Assembly: GCA_017523995.1 (NCBI GenBank)
Contig: JAFWUX010000076.1
Coordinates: 1-27,621 of the forward strand
Direction: 5' to 3'
Length of the DNA: 27,621 bases
From: Oscillospiraceae bacterium
GTDB taxonomy: Bacteria; Bacillota_A; Clostridia; Oscillospirales; Ruminococcaceae
The notes beneath the pieces are model-generated. The model ran no database searches. It saw only the letters and a program-made list of their open reading frames with translations, and was not told the origin of the DNA. Shown in pieces: positions 7,978 to 15,591 of this stretch (position 1 is the first letter of the stretch; the number at the start of each line of letters is the position of its first letter). A program made the translations under genes and the position numbers.

Positions 7978-8847
7978 TTATAATACAGGCTTCTGGACAT
8001 TCTCATAGTTTGTGTAATACTGCATCGCAAGATCGTTGTTTCCGACCATCTGGAGCATGCCGCCGGTCTCCCAGCGCAAAATCTCGCTCGGCAGATAGAT
8101 ATCGTTTTCGATGTCGCAGGAGCAGTTGGAGATCACATGCACCTCGCTGCTGTGCTGCTCCATCGCAGATTTCATGAACACCGACTCAAACAGGAGCGCG
8201 CCCCATGCGATGTGGTAGCTGCTGCTGATCAGCGCAACCGAATTGACCTGCGGATACCGTTTGCGGAGAATATCGAAAGAGTTGCCTGCGTTCTCCGCGG
8301 TTGTATGTGATTTGTCCTCAACGATCAGGCGCTTCTGCTCCAAACCGTGCTCGAGCATCCAGTCGCCCATCAGACCGCCCTCAGTCACGGCAGGATTGTT
8401 CTTTGCCGTGCCGCCGCCGGTGCAGATGACATAGGCATTGGGATACTGCTTTGCGCAGGCAAGCGCGACGTTCAGTCTGCCGATGAGCTCATCCTGCATG
8501 GTGCCGTCATCATTCAGCTCAAAGCCGAGCACCGCAAGTGCGAGCGTGTCATCCTTCGGCAGATCGTCCGGCAGCTTGTCCACATTGACCGGCATCTGCT
8601 CGTTGGCATAATCCCAGTAATCCATGATGCCCGTCCAGAGCTTGCCCTTCTGGCTGTCCGAGGCACTCAGCTCTGTCAGCAGTTCGTGCACTTTGCCGTC
8701 CGCCTGATCGCCGTAGCAGCCGTGATATGTGATGATCTCCTCAATGATCTGCTGATCGGTGCGTTTCCCGACCGATGATGATGCCCCGCATCCGGTCAGG
8801 CTGCCCGCCAGAAGTACCGCGGCGAGAAACAATGCTGTTTTCTTCAA
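7978..8847 (-). CDS. DUF218 (YdcF/SanA-like) lipoprotein
   Basis: 289 residues, predicted membrane-anchored outside the cell. The N-terminus is a lipoprotein signal (KKTALFLAAVLLAGSLTGC, lipobox L-T-G-C), so the mature protein would start at that Cys. The DUF218 domain covers about 80-270: ALAVLGFELNDDG, RLNVALACAKQYPNAYVICTGG, SEGG-like turn TEGGLMGDWML and KSHTTAENAGNS, followed by SYHIAWGALLF. Members of the family have been linked to envelope or vancomycin-resistance functions, but the reaction is not established. I place the start at TTG 8847 because GGAGAGGG lies six bases upstream and the signal peptide begins there; the frame extends to 8913 without support. It has its own promoter about 200 bases upstream, leaving a long leader. 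Confidence 0.85.
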   Translation of the reverse strand: MKKTALFLAAVLLAGSLTGCGASSSVGKRTDQQIIEEIITYHGCYGDQADGKVHELLTELSASDSQKGKLWTGIMDYWDYANEQMPVNVDKLPDDLPKDDTLALAVLGFELNDDGTMQDELIGRLNVALACAKQYPNAYVICTGGGTAKNNPAVTEGGLMGDWMLEHGLEQKRLIVEDKSHTTAENAGNSFDILRKRYPQVNSVALISSSYHIAWGALLFESVFMKSAMEQHSSEVHVISNCSCDIENDIYLPSEILRWETGGMLQMVGNNDLAMQYYTNYENVQKPVL

Positions 8848-9050
8848 GTAAACCCTCTCCTTTATAGTCTGTAACAGATAAACCCTCAGCACTCCGGCAT
8901 CATGCCGCAGCACTGAAGAAATGGAACCGCTCCGTATGAGATCTGATTTGCGTGATCTGAATTTATCTGAACGAGGAGTAAGGTGTATACATGTGTTTCA
9001 AGTTGTTCGGCTGATTGAAACGGAGATGCGCGCCGGTTCCGTACCGCTTT

Positions 9051-9079
9051 ATTATACACGATTACTGTAAAAAATGCAA
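9051..9079 (-). promoter_or_regulatory. Promoter for the DUF218 lipoprotein gene
   Basis: Minus strand TTGCAT (9079-9074), 17 bases, TATAAT (9056-9051). It gives a leader of nearly 200 bases (8848-9044) containing an imperfect hairpin around 8891-8919; no known riboswitch class was recognised in it. Confidence 0.65.
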
Positions 9080-9141
9080 GTGTAAAAAATGCAGTAAAAT
9101 TGAACTTTTCGGCTCTTTGCACGCAGAATGCCGGACAATAA

Positions 9142-9170
9142 AAAAGCGCAGCCCTTTCGACTGCGCTTTT
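9142..9170. terminator. Bidirectional intrinsic terminator
   Basis: AAAAGCGCAG (9142-9151) pairs with CTGCGCTTTT (9161-9170), nine-base loop, flanked by an A run on one side and TTTTTTT on the other. It separates the lipoprotein promoter from the ATPase unit. Confidence 0.85.
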
Positions 9171-9305
9171 TTTAGATTGAGATGGACCCGACCCGTGCAG
9201 TATCTTATCTGCGAATTCCGAATCTTTCAGAATGAGGTATCGCGTATCTGCGTACTTTTTGAGCGTTTGGCTGTTTGCGTTTAAGGCAGGCTGCGTTGTC
9301 AGAGA

Positions 9306-9339
9306 AAGCGCATTGTCCTCTTTTCAGGGCAATGCGCTT
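9306..9339 (-). terminator. Terminator hairpin after the ATPase gene (repeat copy 2)
   Basis: AAGCGCATTGTCC and its near complement GGGCAATGCGCTT pair with one G-U, 20 bases beyond the ATPase stop. It is a copy of the stem at 7930-7964. Confidence 0.65.
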
Positions 9340-9358
9340 CATTATGTCTGTTACGGAT

Positions 9359-10315
9359 TTATTTGGTATATATTTCCACGATGATCTTTTCAGCATTGGC
9401 TCCGGCCAGGTATACAGGGTTGATCTCCTTCTTTGCATATTGGAACGGTGTGTTGACCGTGCAGTCAATCAGATAATGCTCAAAGAAGTTTTCCCAGCTG
9501 AAATAATCTGAGCATTCTATATATTCAGCCGGATTATCCATGACTTCTTCAATGTGTTCAGCCTTAATCAAACCGGATTTCAGGATCAGCCACTCAAATG
9601 ATTCCGGCAAACACAGTCGGATATTCATAAACGAACGCATTTTCATGATTCGGTCTATTTCCGATCCAAATGCCGCCCCGTCTGCAATCACAAAAACCTT
9701 CTTGTCTTCATGTTCTAACAGCCACTTGAAAATAGCTGAATTGGAGGCAGATGTGAAGCACTCAATGCTGCTCCCCTGAAAATAATGCTGATAGAACTGA
9801 TATCCTGATCTGGAATCCTCAGTCAGCAATGTATCAAAATTCAGTTTGCTGCCTGCTTTCCCTCTATAGTATAAATGCTTCCCGCTTGATTTGAACATTC
9901 GCTTGAGGCTGTGATATTTTCCGCTTGCTTTGATCTCATATATTTCTTCAACGCTGTACGGCAGTTCATGCAGACTCTCCCGGTTGAATATTACATAATA
10001 ATTATCCGTGCCTTTGATTATGCGTGCAAATTCCTTTGTTTTCAGATATTCAGCACCTTCATCAATAAAAACGATGCTGTCGCTGATGCTTTCGAGCTGA
10101 TGCTGCCAGTCAAGATCAATCAAAGCAACACAAGGCTTGTCACACGAGATATTGACGCCGCTTGCATCATGCAGTCTGGTATAGTCTGCAATCATATCAA
10201 ACAGCGTTGTCTTTCCGGTTCCACTGTCTCCTCGGACGATCGTGATATTTCTTTGCAGATCGAATTTGAATACAGCATCCCTGTTCTTTACTTCAATATG
10301 ATGCGTTCCTCTCAT
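9359..10315 (-). CDS. P-loop ATPase with a possible TOPRIM-like C-terminal domain
   Basis: 318 residues. A Walker A motif GDSGTGKTT sits at about 28-36, right after strand FDLQRNITIVR, and a Walker B IVFIDEGAEYL at about 77-87. The spacing is short and no ABC signature lies between, so it is a compact ATPase rather than an SMC/ABC type. After about 130, a LLTEDSRSGYQFYQHYF stretch and KKVFVIADGAAFGSEIDRIM recall the acidic motifs of TOPRIM or DUF4435 nuclease-like domains; this is tentative. I chose the ATG at 10315 (GAGG six bases upstream); the frame opens at a TTG at 10348 inside the preceding gene. It lies seven bases after the DUF4869 gene, so the two form an operon. No membrane segment or signal peptide is seen. 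Confidence 0.72.
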   Translation of the reverse strand: MRGTHHIEVKNRDAVFKFDLQRNITIVRGDSGTGKTTLFDMIADYTRLHDASGVNISCDKPCVALIDLDWQHQLESISDSIVFIDEGAEYLKTKEFARIIKGTDNYYVIFNRESLHELPYSVEEIYEIKASGKYHSLKRMFKSSGKHLYYRGKAGSKLNFDTLLTEDSRSGYQFYQHYFQGSSIECFTSASNSAIFKWLLEHEDKKVFVIADGAAFGSEIDRIMKMRSFMNIRLCLPESFEWLILKSGLIKAEHIEEVMDNPAEYIECSDYFSWENFFEHYLIDCTVNTPFQYAKKEINPVYLAGANAEKIIVEIYTK

Positions 10316-10322
10316 AGCTGCC

Positions 10323-10760
10323 TCACACAAATTCTCCGGCTTCTGCAACGAGATCGCCCATGTTCTTTACGATCTTGCCGGTATTGAGAACCCTGATCTT
10401 AAATTCGCCCTTTCCAAAATCCATCAGATGCCGCAGATTGATAACCACTTTTCTCTCATCCGCTATTTTCAGGATCCACTCAGCACAGTTGTCCCCGCAA
10501 GTAGATGCGTTGAAAACCCTTGTCTTGTCATAGGCAATCAGCAGAAGTGTTTTCACTCCGCCGGACAGCTTTTTCGGACTCATATTGCCAAACACAGGGC
10601 TGGCGATTGTCTTTTCGTCAATTACCTCAGAATGATCAACGGATTGTATGATTTGTCTGGACAGCGGTTTGGTAATCCAGCTGTCTTTATAGGTGTTATT
10701 AAAAAACACATTGGTGTTATATATTGCATCCGGCATATCACCAAAAAACACATTCAGCAT
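10323..10760 (-). CDS. DUF4869 family protein
   Basis: 145 residues. The sequence matches what I know of DUF4869: start MLNVFFGDMPDAIYNTNVFF, middle SGGVKTLLLIAYD, then FNASTCGDNCAEWILKIA, NLRHLMDFG and ending AGEFV. The family has no established function. The Cys pair in CGDNC and the NLRH motif are the most striking conserved residues. AGAGGTG lies eight bases before the ATG, a good promoter lies 55 bases further up, and the P-loop ATPase follows after seven bases. The fixed pairing with an ATPase and the recombinase debris beside it suggest a mobile accessory unit; a defence or stress role is only a guess. Confidence 0.8.
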   Translation of the reverse strand: MLNVFFGDMPDAIYNTNVFFNNTYKDSWITKPLSRQIIQSVDHSEVIDEKTIASPVFGNMSPKKLSGGVKTLLLIAYDKTRVFNASTCGDNCAEWILKIADERKVVINLRHLMDFGKGEFKIRVLNTGKIVKNMGDLVAEAGEFV

Positions 10761-10814
10761 TTTGCATCACCTCTGTTATATTATTGGCATATTTCGTCAA
10801 TGTATTCTGATATC

Positions 10815-10843
10815 ATTATACACCATAACAGCCGAAAAAGCAA
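10815..10843 (-). promoter_or_regulatory. Promoter of the DUF4869-ATPase operon
   Basis: Minus strand TTGCTT (10843-10838), 17 bases, TATAAT (10820-10815), about 55 bases before the DUF4869 start. Confidence 0.65.
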
Positions 10844-10853
10844 GCCGCACCGG

Positions 10854-11035
10854 TCACTTTTTGAACGCTCTCTGTGTCGGTGTGCGGAAGGCCTTACGTC
10901 CTCTCCGAAACAGCATGACCTCATCCCCAACGAACAACCGTATCAGCACAAATCGCTTGTATACGGTAATGCTGTGGATATAGGTCTGTAGTGGCGTTTG
11001 GAACGGCGGAGAGCCCTGCGGCGTGTTCTGATTAC
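10854..11035 (-). pseudogene. Remnant 3' end of a large serine recombinase gene
   Basis: The minus frame encodes a recombinase tail (PQGSPPFQTPLQTYIHSITV, then KAFRTPTQRAFKK) nearly identical to the last 58 residues of the intact recombinase gene at 14142-15398 (PQGSPPFRTALQTYIHSITV, KAFRTPTQRAFK). DNA similarity runs for about 170 bases and ends near 11035; upstream codons in the same frame are not recombinase-like. No catalytic domain, zinc ribbon or ribosome site remains. It is the scar of an earlier element or of a deletion. It abuts the DUF4869 promoter. Confidence 0.82.
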
Positions 11036-11108
11036 GCGGATACGTACTTTTCAGCGCAAAAGCTGGTTTGCGGTTAAGGGTGGTTACGAGTATAATTCTG
11101 AAAAAACG

Positions 11109-11139
11109 AAGCGCATTGTCCTTGCTAGGCAATGCGCTT
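11109..11139. terminator. Terminator hairpin (repeat copy 3)
   Basis: AAGCGCATTG (11109-11118) pairs with CAATGCGCTT (11130-11139); T-rich sequence follows on both strands. It lies 100 bases beyond the MutS-like gene stop. The rest of 11035-11238 holds only a CTCA repeat (11175-11194). Confidence 0.65.
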
Positions 11140-11174
11140 TTCCTATTCATTTCAACCTCTGTTACCAAACGCGC

Positions 11175-11194
11175 CTCATTATCTCATCGTTTCA
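11175..11194. repeat. CTCA triplet with 8-base period (copy 1)
   Basis: CTCATTAT, CTCATCGT, TTCATTGG: three (C/T)TCA units at exact 8-base steps. Two closely similar arrays occur at 26747-26766 and 27024-27043. Function unknown. Confidence 0.4.
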
Positions 11195-11238
11195 TTGGGA
11201 GAGAGATAGGAAATAATAAGCAGACATATGGCTTACTT

Positions 11239-12963
11239 CTACACCTTCCGGTCACCGCCTATGAGCATATCGTATGTCACGCCGTACTTTTCAGCAATAT
11301 CTTTTGCATAGGACGATCCCTCCGGCTGTGCAAGCGCCACTTTGAATGAACGCCTGCCGTTTTCCGTTCGCATGATCAGCGAGGCGGCTCCTGCACCGCT
11401 GCTTTCGCGGGTCAATTCTCTGGCATCCTCTCCCAGTTTGTGCATATGGGTATTGTAAATCGTCCGCACTGCTTTGGCCAGGAGCGCTTTGACGGAATCT
11501 CTTGCGATGTAGTAACCCTCCTCAAATGAGGTGGTGGAAAATGTCTCATTCAGCAGAACAAGGCTTTTACTTGTGGATTGAGTAAAAATCTCCTTGAAGC
11601 GCACGCACTCCTCTCCTAACCGGCCCAGATCCATTGTCTTGTCCTCGTCTGCCGGAAAATGCGTGTAGATGCAGTCGCAGGGAACATAGCGGAATTGCTC
11701 TGCCGGAACGAACAGTCCTCCCTGCGCCAGAACAAACAGCTGTCCGACAGCCTGCGTGATTGTTGTTTTTCCGCCGCGGTTTGCACCGGTGAGAATATAA
11801 ACGGTATGCTCCTGATCGAACGCAAGGTCATTGGGCACGATCTCACTGACATTCTCCGTATTCAATGCAAGCTTCAGATTATAGAAGCCTTTTGCCGACA
11901 TGGAAGTGACGTCCGCAGTTTCCGTCTGTGCTTCGCAGAATACACAGCCCTTTTCTATCAGGCCGCTGATAAACTCCGCACATCTTATGTAATAGATAAA
12001 CTCCGGCACCAATCCGGAAACATTCACGATCGCCACATTTGCGTATTTGGTCAGTGTGTCCCGCAGCTTTCTCACAAGGGAGCTGAGCATTTTATTCACG
12101 ACGGTATTGAGATAAAACGTGGAGTTTGCCGTTGCGTCATCCGCCATCGCATTCACGGTTGTTGAACCGACACCGACCGCAAGAGAAGACCGGACAGCAA
12201 GAAAGTCATCCCTGACAGCGTCAAGAATACCGCGCTTTTCCTCCCTGTCGATGACCTGATAGTGCATATCACCATCCCAGTCTGCGGTATCGCGGAGCTT
12301 ATCCTTCGAAGTAATTGCATCGGCGAAATTGCTGACGATGCCCGATTTTTTGAACGGCTTTTTATTGACCGAGACCAGCCCGATGCTGACGGCTTCAAAT
12401 CGCTCGTTGACATTGACGCCGAGGGTGACGCTCTGCACATCGGATGTATTCATTTTCAGCGCTGCGATGTCCTTCTTCATTTCGGCAAAGCAGGCATCGT
12501 CGTAAAGTCCGGTAATGTAATCGCGCAGTGCGGTCAGCCCTGCGGACTGAATCCGTGCATCGGAAAGACATTCCCGCATGGCTTCTACGGTTCTGATATA
12601 GTCATCCAGTTCATCAAGGCGGTGAAAGAGATGCCACAATCCGATCTCCTCATCGGAAGTTTTGTGCATAGTGGAAAAATCCTTCATGAACTGGATCTTA
12701 TCAAACAGCTCCGTCATGGTCTTTCTCAGCTCCGGCAGATGCAGAATATCAGCGAAGATCTGCCGGCGGTATGCAGCGACATCCGCATCATCTGTGATCT
12801 GCGAAAGGATATTTTCGATCAGGCGGCGTTCCTTTGCGTCGCCTGAAACCGCCTCGCAAAACGATTCCAGCCCCAGATCATGCATTACATGATCCGGCAA
12901 TCTGTGATATACGGGATTTGCTCTGGCAGGCTGTAAAAGGCTGAATCCCATACAATCACCCAT
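11239..12963 (-). CDS. MutS-like ATPase lacking the mismatch-recognition domain
   Basis: 574 residues. The C-terminal part is a MutS-type ABC ATPase: Walker A TGANRGGKTTITQAVGQ at about 390-405, Walker B SLVLLNETFSTTS at about 467-479 (with NET in place of the usual DEL), and the switch-like NTHMHKLGEDAREL. The N-terminal 370 residues are helical (MutS core/lever-like, with IENILSQITDDADVAAYRRQ and RLDELDDYIRTVEAMRE) and there is no mismatch-binding domain I nor a Smr endonuclease tail, so it is neither MutS1 nor MutS2; it fits the stand-alone bacterial MutS-like proteins of unclear role. The ATG at 12963 overlaps the stop of the upstream regulator by one base; an ATG at 12951 is the alternative. 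Coupling suggests the regulator controls it. Confidence 0.8.
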   Translation of the reverse strand: MGDCMGFSLLQPARANPVYHRLPDHVMHDLGLESFCEAVSGDAKERRLIENILSQITDDADVAAYRRQIFADILHLPELRKTMTELFDKIQFMKDFSTMHKTSDEEIGLWHLFHRLDELDDYIRTVEAMRECLSDARIQSAGLTALRDYITGLYDDACFAEMKKDIAALKMNTSDVQSVTLGVNVNERFEAVSIGLVSVNKKPFKKSGIVSNFADAITSKDKLRDTADWDGDMHYQVIDREEKRGILDAVRDDFLAVRSSLAVGVGSTTVNAMADDATANSTFYLNTVVNKMLSSLVRKLRDTLTKYANVAIVNVSGLVPEFIYYIRCAEFISGLIEKGCVFCEAQTETADVTSMSAKGFYNLKLALNTENVSEIVPNDLAFDQEHTVYILTGANRGGKTTITQAVGQLFVLAQGGLFVPAEQFRYVPCDCIYTHFPADEDKTMDLGRLGEECVRFKEIFTQSTSKSLVLLNETFSTTSFEEGYYIARDSVKALLAKAVRTIYNTHMHKLGEDARELTRESSGAGAASLIMRTENGRRSFKVALAQPEGSSYAKDIAEKYGVTYDMLIGGDRKV

Positions 12964-13796
12964 CACACTTTGTTTAGAGGAATGCAGATATAGCTGACCG
13001 TTTCGGCAGGATTTTTCGCCGGCGGCAGATAGAACTCCAATGAATAATTACCGGCTAACGTATACCCCTGCAAAGCAGGCAGCCATTCTGACCAGATTTG
13101 TGTATTGACCTTCTGCATGCTGTCAGGCAAAGCACCTTCGCAGCGGAACAGCGCCCACAGTCCGCCGGGAATCTGATAGGTTTCGCAGCCCTGCGGGATA
13201 TCCTCCCACGGCAGGTACAGGTCAGCGATCCAGTAGTCAAAAGTCTTTCCATCCATGTCCGTGCAAATGCCGAACATTCCTTTCAGGCCCTTCGTATCTG
13301 ACATCCACTCGCCCCAGAAGCCCGGAACTTCCCTATAACTTGTTTCGGCACTGAACCGCTTTTTGATACCGACAACGGTAAACGGTGCCTTTTCCACAAT
13401 TTTGTAATCCAGCATATTTCCGCCCTCCAATGTGATTTTGATATGCAGCGGTGCAAATGACCGCAGGTTCGCCCCGGATTCTCTTGCCTGCGCCGGGGTG
13501 ATGCCGTGAAAGTGCCGGAAGGCTTTGGAAAAGCTGTCAGGCGAATCATAGCCGTACTTCAGGGCGATGTCGATCACCTTCCGGTCGGAGCAGGCAAGTT
13601 CCTGTGCTGCCAGCGTCATGCGGCGGGCCCGGATGTATTCTCCGACAGTCATACCGCACATCGCGCCGAAAATCCGCTGATAATAGAACGAAGAAAGCGC
13701 AGCCTTCTGTGCAATCCTCTCAATATCCAGCTCCTTCGTCAGATTTTGTTCCATATAATCAATGGAAGCCTGAAAGCCCTCGATCCAGTCTTTCAT
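12963..13796 (-). CDS. AraC-family regulator with GyrI-like ligand-binding domain
   Basis: 277 residues in the Rob/SoxS-plus-GyrI layout. The DNA-binding domain is N-terminal (about 1-105): LDIERIAQKAALSSFYYQRI and ALKYGYDSPDSFSKAFRHFH, ending GITPAQARE. Residues about 125-277 form a GyrI-like domain (DYKIVEKAPFTVVGIKKRFS, VPGFWGEWMSD, FDYWIADLYLPWEDIPQG, YTLAGNYSLEFYLPP) that in relatives binds small hydrophobic or cationic compounds. The ATG at 13796 has GAGGTGACC seven bases upstream; the frame opens nine bases earlier without support. Its stop overlaps the MutS-like start. The stretch 13797-14141 upstream has a weak promoter, a hairpin with TCTGCAC arms and AT-rich DNA, and no gene. Confidence 0.88.
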   Translation of the reverse strand: MKDWIEGFQASIDYMEQNLTKELDIERIAQKAALSSFYYQRIFGAMCGMTVGEYIRARRMTLAAQELACSDRKVIDIALKYGYDSPDSFSKAFRHFHGITPAQARESGANLRSFAPLHIKITLEGGNMLDYKIVEKAPFTVVGIKKRFSAETSYREVPGFWGEWMSDTKGLKGMFGICTDMDGKTFDYWIADLYLPWEDIPQGCETYQIPGGLWALFRCEGALPDSMQKVNTQIWSEWLPALQGYTLAGNYSLEFYLPPAKNPAETVSYICIPLNKV

Positions 13797-13823
13797 AACG
13801 GTCACCTCGTTCCGCTTGCATTT

Positions 13824-13852
13824 ATTGTATCACATCAAGGCATGTTTGTCCC
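13824..13852 (-). promoter_or_regulatory. Weak promoter for the AraC/GyrI-type gene
   Basis: Minus strand GGGACA (13852-13847), 17 bases, TACAAT (13829-13824), 27 bases before the start. The poor -35 box fits an activator-dependent gene. Confidence 0.4.
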
Positions 13853-13862
13853 GACTTTTTCT

Positions 13863-13873
13863 GCACACTTTGT
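13863..13873 (+). repeat. Left copy of 11-base inverted repeat flanking a recombinase gene
   Basis: GCACACTTTGT here and its complement at 15494-15504 bracket the recombinase gene 14142-15398. Overlapping TCTGCAC/GTGCAGA and CCCGAC/GTCGGG arms make the left copy locally palindromic. Could mark an attachment site or be chance. Confidence 0.35.
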
Positions 13874-14141
13874 CGGGTGCAGAAAGCATCGCGCTGTCCA
13901 AGACCTTTCTGAATGCTCGTTTAATAGTCAGTGCAAGTTTTGGAATATCGATTATTCTTCCTTGTTCATGAGGATAACCTCACAGTTATAAACACTACAC
14001 GACTCCCGGCCTTTCAATGATTGTATTTGCTATATGCTGATTCGGATAGAGCCGATAAGTATCATTTATAAAGGATAACGCAACAATTCACCCTATTCAT
14101 ATTATACAACATTGCCGCAAATAAAGCAATATATTCTATTA

Positions 14142-15398
14142 TTATTTGAACGCTCTTTGTGTCGGGGTACGGAATGCCTTTCGTTTCCGGCGGAACAGTC
14201 TGATCTTGCCGTTGACAAACAACCGAATATCGACACGGCGCTTGTAGACGGTAATGCTGTGGATATAGGTCTGTAGTGCTGTTCGGAACGGCGGAGAGCC
14301 CTGCGGCGCGTTCTGCAGCGCCTCAGACGTGCTGCAGTGTGTCCGAACCAGATCAATGATGCAGCCTTCCAGACTGTCACTGTCGATTTCTTTGAAGTTG
14401 TCACATTCTGCCGCTTTTGTTCGGCAGACATAGTTGCGAAACGGTTCCTTGCCTTTCCGGTGACGGAGTGTTCCCTGCATGAGGGATCCGCAAATCCCAC
14501 ATCTGACTTTCCCGCTGAGCTGATGCATCGCTTTTGTTATGACCAACCTGCCGCTTTTGTTCATGCGCCTGTTTTGAGCTGCCACCCAAACATCTCTGCT
14601 TATGATTGCCGGAATGCCGCCTTCAATTCGAATAATTTCATCGGCAGGCTTGTCACGGCAGGGGCGCTTGTGATCGTAGCTCTTTGCCGCTCTTTTGTTG
14701 TAGATGTAGACTCCGGTATACTTCTCATTGCGGAGTATAGTTCTGACTGAACACACGGTAAACGGGTTTCCTGCTTTCGTCCAGTATCCGTCTTCATTGA
14801 GCAAAGCTGCAATGCACCTGCAGCTATAACCGGCAATGTACATTCCGAATATCATTGCAACAATTTTCGCTTCTTCCTCATTGATGACAAGATGTTTTGT
14901 CTCGTCAACGTTGTAGCCGAGTCCGGGACATCCGCCGTTGTGCAGAGCTTTGTAGGCGTTCTCCTTCATGCCCTTCATACTTTCTCTTGCAATATTGGCA
15001 ACATAGAATTCGTTGATTGCTTCCAGCAGCCCTTCCAGAAGTATGGATTCCGGTGAATCATCAATGCGTTCCAGCACACTGCACAGCCGGACGCCGTTTC
15101 TGCGCAGCTTGTTCTTGTAGATGTTTGAATCATAACGGCTGCGTGCAAACCGGCTCAGCTGATGTACTAACACGATATCGAATTCGTGATTATCGGAATC
15201 TGCGATCATTTGCTGAAACTGCGGCCGCTTATCCGTTGATCCGCTGCACGCCCTGTCAAAGTAGCATTTTACGATTGTCCAGCCGTTATCTTCGCAGTAT
15301 TTCTTCATCGCCCTTAGCTGTGCAGAAATGGATTCTTCCCGCTGCAAAGCAGTAGAATAACGCCCGTAGCACGCTACCCGAAGCATATTGTCTCCCAT
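14142..15398 (-). CDS. Large serine recombinase (resolvase/invertase superfamily), short form
   Basis: 418 residues; site-specific recombinase acting through a serine-DNA covalent intermediate. The catalytic domain opens with ACYGRYSTALQREESISAQ, nucleophile Ser15, followed by RPQFQQMI and FDIVLVHQLSRFARSRYDS. The recombinase domain follows (GGCPGLGYN, NEEEAKIVAMIFGMYIAGYS, TVCSVRTILRNEKYTGVYIYN), then a zinc ribbon (RCGICGSLMQG and CRTKAAEC). The usual long coiled coil of this class is nearly absent: only about 60 residues follow the ribbon before ending in a basic tail (RLFRRKRKAFRTPTQRAFK). GGGGGATC lies seven bases before ATG 15398; ATG 15386 is possible. It is one of three recombinase genes here, and its tail is duplicated as a fossil at 10854-11035. 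Confidence 0.9.
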   Translation of the reverse strand: MGDNMLRVACYGRYSTALQREESISAQLRAMKKYCEDNGWTIVKCYFDRACSGSTDKRPQFQQMIADSDNHEFDIVLVHQLSRFARSRYDSNIYKNKLRRNGVRLCSVLERIDDSPESILLEGLLEAINEFYVANIARESMKGMKENAYKALHNGGCPGLGYNVDETKHLVINEEEAKIVAMIFGMYIAGYSCRCIAALLNEDGYWTKAGNPFTVCSVRTILRNEKYTGVYIYNKRAAKSYDHKRPCRDKPADEIIRIEGGIPAIISRDVWVAAQNRRMNKSGRLVITKAMHQLSGKVRCGICGSLMQGTLRHRKGKEPFRNYVCRTKAAECDNFKEIDSDSLEGCIIDLVRTHCSTSEALQNAPQGSPPFRTALQTYIHSITVYKRRVDIRLFVNGKIRLFRRKRKAFRTPTQRAFK

Positions 15399-15436
15399 GC
15401 CTGATCCCCCTGTATTACATCTGATTGTTCATCATT

Positions 15437-15465
15437 ATTTTATCAGGCTCTAGTACCTAACGCAA
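15437..15465 (-). promoter_or_regulatory. Promoter of the first recombinase gene
   Basis: Minus strand TTGCGT (15465-15460), 17 bases, TAAAAT (15442-15437), about 39 bases before the start. Confidence 0.55.
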
Positions 15466-15493
15466 GATTTCAGGCTGAAGATTTGCAGAACGC

Positions 15494-15504
15494 ACAAAGT
15501 GTGC
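15494..15504 (-). repeat. Right copy of 11-base inverted repeat flanking a recombinase gene
   Basis: ACAAAGTGTGC on the plus strand, complement of 13863-13873; it also contains the local palindrome GCACA-AAG-TGTGC. Confidence 0.35.
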
Positions 15505-15530
15505 TTGCATTACAGTGCAGTTCTCTACAG

Positions 15531-15577
15531 ACAAAGAAAGCCGGATGCACCGATTTTGGGCACATCCGGCTCTTTGT
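15531..15577. terminator. Terminator after the second recombinase operon
   Basis: ACAAAGAAAGCCGGATG (15531-15547) pairs with CATCCGGCTCTTTGT (15563-15577) with a small bulge. It lies 15 bases beyond the stop of the last gene of the minus operon 20595-15592; T-rich tract is modest. Confidence 0.7.
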
Positions 15578-15591
15578 TTGTGAGGGAAAGA

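Noticed and set aside
8848..9044. Possible riboswitch in the long leader of the lipoprotein gene
   Set aside because: Only one imperfect hairpin is visible; no known riboswitch core or terminator switch was recognised.
11071..11096. Plus-strand promoter-like TTGCGG-17-TATAAT
   Set aside because: It would run straight into a terminator hairpin at 11109 and faces no gene; probably chance in decayed DNA.
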